Under the pieces are notes generated by a model. It had not been told where the DNA came from. It was given only the letters and a program-made list of their open reading frames with translations, and searched no databases. The position numbers were made by a program, and so were the translations under genes. A stretch of 64,000 nucleotides of DNA from Anaerotignum neopropionicum (lineage in GTDB: Bacteria > Bacillota > Clostridia > Lachnospirales > Anaerotignaceae): positions 62,001 through 126,000 of the forward strand of contig NZ_LRVM01000001.1 in NCBI RefSeq assembly GCF_001571775.1, given 5' to 3'. The number at the start of each line of letters is the position of its first letter. Position 1 is the first letter of the stretch. Positions 60,402 through 64,000 of the stretch are shown in pieces.

Positions 60402-60430
60402 ATTATAATTATTCAAATTTTCATAGTCAA
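60402..60430 (-). promoter_or_regulatory. Promoter of the dctPQM operon
   Basis: TTGACT (60425-60430), a 17-base spacer and TATAAT (60402-60407) on the minus strand. Confidence 0.75.
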
Positions 60431-60775
60431 TCCGTAATAAAGCCGAATAAAACTCTTAAAATGTTAATTTTCGAACGATTTTTTTATCATTTTTGCTGAA
60501 TTTTTTGATTTTATAGTTGCTAAAAACCAAAAAACTATGTTTTTGCACAAAAAACCTTCTCGTATTTTGTGATTGCCCAACGCTATACTTTTTAATAAAT
60601 GTTGCAAATCACAAAATAATAGTTTTATTTTAACAATAAAAGTTTCATATAAAAAACAAACCCTTATTTTGTCAAAGTTTTATAATAAAAAAGTAGATTT
60701 TTCAATAAAGATATAATATAATCAATTTTGGGGGATAGATGAAAGAAAAATAAATTGTAAGGACGGGAGAATAGT
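60431..60775. other. AT-rich divergent regulatory region
   Basis: Between the TRAP promoter and the GntR gene. It is very AT-rich, with repeated CACAAAATA-type words (60552-60620) and TATAAT at 60712-60717 as a possible GntR -10 box. GntR operators could lie here, but no clear palindrome was picked. Confidence 0.4.
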
Positions 60776-61489
60776 GTGGATAAGACAGTAAAACAAACAA
60801 AAGAAAACAAAAAAAGTACATTGACAAACCAAATTTACCAAGACATTAAAAATGGTATTGCGAAAAAACAGTTTCAACCGGGGGAAAAACTGAATATTAA
60901 AGAACTGGCGAGAACGTATAATGTGAGTGATACACCAGTAAAACAAGCTCTTCAACGTTTGGCTGATGAGAAAATGGTAATGAACACGCCGAATAAGGGC
61001 ATGAGCGTATATTTACTCACTCCCAACGAGCTAAATGATATTTTTGATATGCGCTTAATGATGGATACTTTTTTTATTAAGAATGTGATATCAACCTTGA
61101 ACTACAACAACAAGCTGCGTCAACAGCTGATTGAAAATCTGGAGGAGCAAAAGAAATTTGTGGAAAACTGTGAATCCTCTTTGTATCCGGAAACCTATTT
61201 TTCTCTGGATATGGAATTTCACACCCTTTTTTTAACCACTTCCGGAAATCAAAAAGCCGTGGATGTATTTAACGATTTGCAGCCCTTTACCTATGCAACT
61301 GGTACCTATCTGAATCAGCCCCATTATCGCGACTGCGAATGTGTTGCTGAGCACGAAGAAATATTAAAAGCTGCCTTTAACGGAGATCTGGATGGACTGA
61401 ATAAGGCAGTGCATACACATATTGAAAATTCAAGGCGTGCGTTACAGCTGATTTTCAAAGTTAACCAAATCGTTTTGCCCAACGAATGA
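60776..61489 (+). CDS. GntR-family regulator (FadR/FCD subgroup)
   Basis: 237 residues. The N-terminal winged helix has IYQDIKNGIAKKQFQPGEKLNIKELARTYNVSDTPVKQALQRL. The C-terminal all-helical FCD ligand domain includes the metal-binding pattern D-x3-H in LDMEFHTLFL and two later histidines (AEHEEIL, HTHIENS). FCD regulators sense organic acids. It is divergent from dctPQM, so control of that operon is likely. The start is GTG 60776 after GGGAGAATA. Confidence 0.92.
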   Translation: MDKTVKQTKENKKSTLTNQIYQDIKNGIAKKQFQPGEKLNIKELARTYNVSDTPVKQALQRLADEKMVMNTPNKGMSVYLLTPNELNDIFDMRLMMDTFFIKNVISTLNYNNKLRQQLIENLEEQKKFVENCESSLYPETYFSLDMEFHTLFLTTSGNQKAVDVFNDLQPFTYATGTYLNQPHYRDCECVAEHEEILKAAFNGDLDGLNKAVHTHIENSRRALQLIFKVNQIVLPNE

Positions 61490-61490
61490 T

Positions 61491-61528
61491 AAAAAAAGCC
61501 TCTTGCACATGCCGGGAGGCTTTTTTTA
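61491..61528 (+). terminator. Terminator of the GntR gene
   Basis: AAAAAAAGCCTC pairs with GAGGCTTTTTTT, with CCCGGCATG-type loop. Confidence 0.8.
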
Positions 61529-61632
61529 TTCCAAATTTCACTGGTTTCCCTTGGTTGTTTTCCATTCATAAGCTCTGGAAAAAGCACTTTCCTTTAGAAC
61601 CGTAATCCTTTTCAAATTAGGCTTTTTCTTGC

Positions 61633-62271
61633 TCACTTCACAATTTTCTTCAGCTTCTCTTTCATTTCCACAGTTGCCTGCTTTATATCCTCTGCTGCAA
61701 ATAATGCAGATACCACCGCCACACCGTCAATTCCTGTGCCTGCAAGCTCCTCCACATTTTTGCTGCTGATTCCACCAATGGCCACCACAGGAACATCCAC
61801 TGCCTTGCAAATTTCCTTTAGCTGCCCAAAGGTTACATCCGCTGCATCCAGCTTTGTTGCGGTTTGAAACATGGCCCCAACGCCTAAATAATCGGCACCT
61901 CTTTCTTTGGCAAGGAGAGCCTCCTCCACCGTACGGGTAGAAACACCAATAATTTTGTCCTTCCCCAGTTTTTGGCGAACACTTCCTGCCTCCATATCAC
62001 TTTGTCCCACATGGACACCGTCGGCATCTACGGCTAAGGCAACTTCAATATTATCGTTAATCACAAAGGGAACGCCGTATTCTTTGCAAACCGCCTTTAC
62101 CTCCTTTGCCTGTTCCACAAATTCCTCAAAGGACGCATCCTTCTCCCTCAGCTGTATGAAGGTTGCACCACCTTGCAGCGCTTTTTCCACATCTTGGGCA
62201 AGCCTTCTACCGTTTAACCACGAGCGATCTGTCACCCCATACAAAAGCAAGCTTTTTTTATCTAGCTTCAA
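61633..62271 (-). CDS. thiE: Thiamine-phosphate synthase
   Basis: 212 residues, TIM barrel. It joins the pyrimidine and thiazole moieties to give thiamine phosphate. Motifs seen are IQLREKDASFEEF, VINDNIEVALAVDADGVHVGQ, GVSTRTVEEALLAKERGADYLGVGAMF, TKLDA and VAIGGISSKNV. The start is TTG 62271, preceded by GGAGGG. It overlaps the thiM stop by 14 bases, so both are co-translated under the TPP riboswitch. Confidence 0.95.
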   Translation of the reverse strand: MKLDKKSLLLYGVTDRSWLNGRRLAQDVEKALQGGATFIQLREKDASFEEFVEQAKEVKAVCKEYGVPFVINDNIEVALAVDADGVHVGQSDMEAGSVRQKLGKDKIIGVSTRTVEEALLAKERGADYLGVGAMFQTATKLDAADVTFGQLKEICKAVDVPVVAIGGISSKNVEELAGTGIDGVAVVSALFAAEDIKQATVEMKEKLKKIVK

Positions 62272-63085
62272 GCTTCATTCCCTCCTTCAAAATTTCATCA
62301 CTCATATTGCTCATGGCATCAATGATATAGGTACGATAGGAGGACGTTCCTCCCAAAGCGGTTTTTTCCAGTCTTTCAAAGGCGATTTCCCCCGAAAGCC
62401 CCATAGCTGCCACCGCTGCCGCCGTTGCATCCAGTAAATGATCAGGATTTGCCACACAATATGCCGCTACCACGCCGCTGAGCATACATCCCGTTCCCGT
62501 TATTTTTGACATCAACGGATTTCCATTGCGGATGGCATAGGCCTTGCTTTCATCGGTTACAATGTCAATTGCACCGGTCATTGCAATCACAGCTCCTGTT
62601 TTTTTGCTCAGCTTCTTTGCAAATTCCACCATCTCGTCCAAATTTCCCTCGGTCACACGGTCCGCCAGGTCAGCATCTACACCCTTTGTACTGCCGCTCC
62701 CGCCCCAAAGGGTTTTCAGCTCCGAAACGTTCCCGCGGATTACGGAAAAACGAACCTTTTCCAAAAGCTGCATCGCCGTTTCCGTACGCAGCCTTGACGC
62801 TCCCGCACCCACAGGGTCCAAAACAATAATATGACCCAATTCGTTGGCTCTTTTACCTGCCAAAAGCATGGATTCAATGGTGCGGGCATTCAACGTTCCG
62901 ATATTGATATTTAACCCGCCGCAAATGCTTGTAATTTCCTCAGCCTCTTCGGCATCATCCGCCATAATGGGAGAGCCGCCGCAGGCCAATAAAATATTTG
63001 CCACATCATTTACCGTAACGTAATTTGTAATGTTGTGCACCAAGGGCACACTTTGTCTGACATTCTCAATTAATTTTTTTTCCAT
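62258..63085 (-). CDS. thiM: Hydroxyethylthiazole kinase
   Basis: 275 residues. It phosphorylates the thiazole alcohol in thiamine salvage. Ribokinase-like fold features are LVHNITNYVTVNDVANILLACGGSPIMADD, NIGTLNARTIESML, LDPVGAGASRLRTET, VIRGNVSEL, AMTGAIDIVTD and MSKITGTGCMLSG with the catalytic Cys-like loop. ATG 63085 has AAGGAGG 8 bases upstream. Salvage genes thiM-thiE alone, without thiC or thiG here, suggest recycling of imported thiamine parts. Confidence 0.96.
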   Translation of the reverse strand: MEKKLIENVRQSVPLVHNITNYVTVNDVANILLACGGSPIMADDAEEAEEITSICGGLNINIGTLNARTIESMLLAGKRANELGHIIVLDPVGAGASRLRTETAMQLLEKVRFSVIRGNVSELKTLWGGSGSTKGVDADLADRVTEGNLDEMVEFAKKLSKKTGAVIAMTGAIDIVTDESKAYAIRNGNPLMSKITGTGCMLSGVVAAYCVANPDHLLDATAAAVAAMGLSGEIAFERLEKTALGGTSSYRTYIIDAMSNMSDEILKEGMKLEAR

Positions 63086-63272
63086 CACTTTTCCTCCTTA
63101 AAATCCATTGGATTTTGCAGTGAAACGCTTCGTAAAATTTACGAGTAAATTATTTCATATTTTACTCATAAGCGGACAGTATTTTTAACACCCTTGTATT
63201 CCGTAGAGGCTTATTCTCCCACAGAATACATTTCGTAAGTCCTTATAAAGAGGGGGCTTACGGTAGCCCGTT

Positions 63273-63303
63273 AAAAAAAGACATTCCCCAAAGGGAATGT
63301 CTT
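63273..63303 (-). terminator. Regulatory terminator of the TPP riboswitch
   Basis: AGACATTCCC-TTTG-GGGAATGTCT (63280-63300) followed by seven T on the minus strand, 16 bases after the aptamer. Confidence 0.85.
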
Positions 63304-63318
63304 CATAACCGAAGTATG

Positions 63319-63395
63319 TCCCTACGTTGGCATTATCCAAATCAGGTTTATGGTCGAAGTATGGGTACTTCCTCTCAGCCTGCCTACAAGCTCCC
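63319..63395 (-). ncRNA. TPP riboswitch (THI box)
   Basis: The minus strand holds all conserved THI-box blocks in order: GGGAGCTTG, CAGGCTGAGAGGAAGTACCC, GACC, ACCTGATTTGGATAATGCC and AACGTAGGGA. CTGAGAGG and TGATTTGGATAATGCCAACG are the diagnostic TPP-binding segments. It precedes thiM-thiE; thiamine pyrophosphate would favour termination. Confidence 0.97.
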
Positions 63396-63429
63396 ATTTG
63401 TATCTATAACGGAATTCTTTCCTTCTGTT

Positions 63430-63458
63430 AGAATAGCACAGGGTATTTTCTTTGTCAA
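63430..63458 (-). promoter_or_regulatory. Promoter of the TPP riboswitch-thiME transcript
   Basis: TTGACA (63453-63458), a 17-base spacer and TATTCT (63430-63435) on the minus strand. The -35 box lies right after the end of the recombinase frame. Confidence 0.75.
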
Positions 63459-63461
63459 ACG

Positions 63462-64000
63462 TTATTGCCTTGTTCCCCGCCTGTTTTCCTGCATTTTTTT
63501 TTGCACCTTTGCAAAGGTTTTTTCGCTCAGAATGGGCTGATGGGTATTTTTTACTACAATCCACCGATCCTTGGGAACCCCCACGGTTTTGGATGCTTTA
63601 TAGCTTATTTTTTGCTCCTTTCCCTGCACCATATGCCCCATATACACAGGGTTTGTCAGTATTTTTCTCACTGTAGTTGCTCCCCACCTGCTGCACGGCT
63701 TCCGCCCCAAATCCTGCCCTCTTTTTTGCTTTTCTTCCGATGGCGTAGGGATACCCTCGGCGGTGAGCCGCACCCCTATTTTCTTGCAGGATAACCCCGA
63801 CAAATACAGCTTTGCCATATGCCGCACCACCCGTGCCTCCTCCTCAAAAACCACCAAATGATGGCGGTTCCCACAGTCCTTTTCATACCCATAGGGGGCA
63901 TAGTTCCCTAAAAATTGTCCCAGCTCCATTTTTTTTCGCAAAACACAGCGGATGTTTTCGGAAAGCTCCTCGCAGTACCATTCGTTTACCAGACTGTTAA
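63462..64000 (-). CDS. Large serine recombinase, C-terminal-truncated and running off the window
   Basis: The frame is open to base 64000, with about 179 residues visible and the N-terminal resolvase domain beyond the edge. Visible parts are the helix end SLVNEWYCEELSENIR, then the 'recombinase' DNA-binding domain: LGQFLGNYAPYGYEKD, RLTAEGIPTPSEEK and TTVRKILTNPVYMGHMVQGK. Such proteins integrate or excise phages, ICEs or Tn4451-type elements. The protein ends at FAKVQKKMQENRRGTRQ, where relatives continue with a zinc-ribbon and coiled-coil domain. So it is shortened at its 3' end and probably inactive, or belongs to a short class. Confidence 0.85.
   Translation of the reverse strand, partial: NSLVNEWYCEELSENIRCVLRKKMELGQFLGNYAPYGYEKDCGNRHHLVVFEEEARVVRHMAKLYLSGLSCKKIGVRLTAEGIPTPSEEKQKRGQDLGRKPCSRWGATTVRKILTNPVYMGHMVQGKEQKISYKASKTVGVPKDRWIVVKNTHQPILSEKTFAKVQKKMQENRRGTRQ

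Overview
The window looks like a chromosomal segment of a low-GC, anaerobic, probably spore-forming member of the Clostridia, most like Lachnospirales. This rests on gene content: Rex, a CotS-type coat kinase homologue, a CwlD-like amidase, the dgt-dnaG-rpoD-trmK-nif3 run, a two-gene SufCB-type Fe-S scaffold, DUF1858, bacteriohemerythrin, TRAP and ECF transporters, and THF, lysine and TPP riboswitches. Most genes have strong AGGAGG sites, and GTG and TTG starts are common. No taxonomic marker was searched, so genus is not assigned.

Layout. 1-6640: end of a sodium:solute symporter, phosphoglucomutase, PEGA-domain membrane protein, CotS-like protein, tRNA-Lys(CTT) and CCA-adding enzyme, with two MITE-like repeats. 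6900-8240: folA-thyA. 8395-13550: a branched-chain-amino-acid-type ABC importer (livJHMGF), with a hairpin after the binding-protein gene. 13570-17380: MerR regulator, MATE pump, LysE exporter and rex. 17510-21720: ABC-F ATPase, small membrane and redox proteins, signal peptidase I. 21750-25580: sufC-sufB, an unknown protein, THF riboswitch-folT, ogt. 25730-29470: nfo, hemerythrin and an NhaC-family transporter under a lysine riboswitch. 29690-33650: deoD, an rRNA-type methyltransferase and gltX. 34040-38380: a CstA transporter with a LytS/LytR-type two-component pair. 38750-43190: AI-2E transporter, amidase, MBL hydrolase, SRAP, carbonic anhydrase and a small membrane protein.

43190-46330 is the most unusual region. 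It is an AT-rich islet that encodes a 40-residue Arg/Ser-rich peptide, a small Ser/Thr kinase and an unknown protein. An intact RNase P RNA gene lies on one side and a degenerate fragment of the same RNA on the other. No integrase is visible.

46360-55320: a uridine-kinase-like protein, nif3, trmK, rpoD, dnaG, dgt and a metallophosphatase, all on the minus strand. 55450-57140: small proteins and a truncated subtilase remnant. 57180-61490: a TRAP transporter (dctPQM) with a divergent GntR regulator and a possible 28-residue membrane peptide. 61630-63460: thiM-thiE under a TPP riboswitch. The right edge holds a serine recombinase that lacks its C-terminal part and runs off the window.

Functional links are mainly local. 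Three riboswitches control vitamin or lysine transport and salvage. A LytTR pair is set to control CstA, and a GntR regulator is set to control the TRAP operon. A family of GGGTGTCGAC-type palindromes recurs at gene ends across the window.
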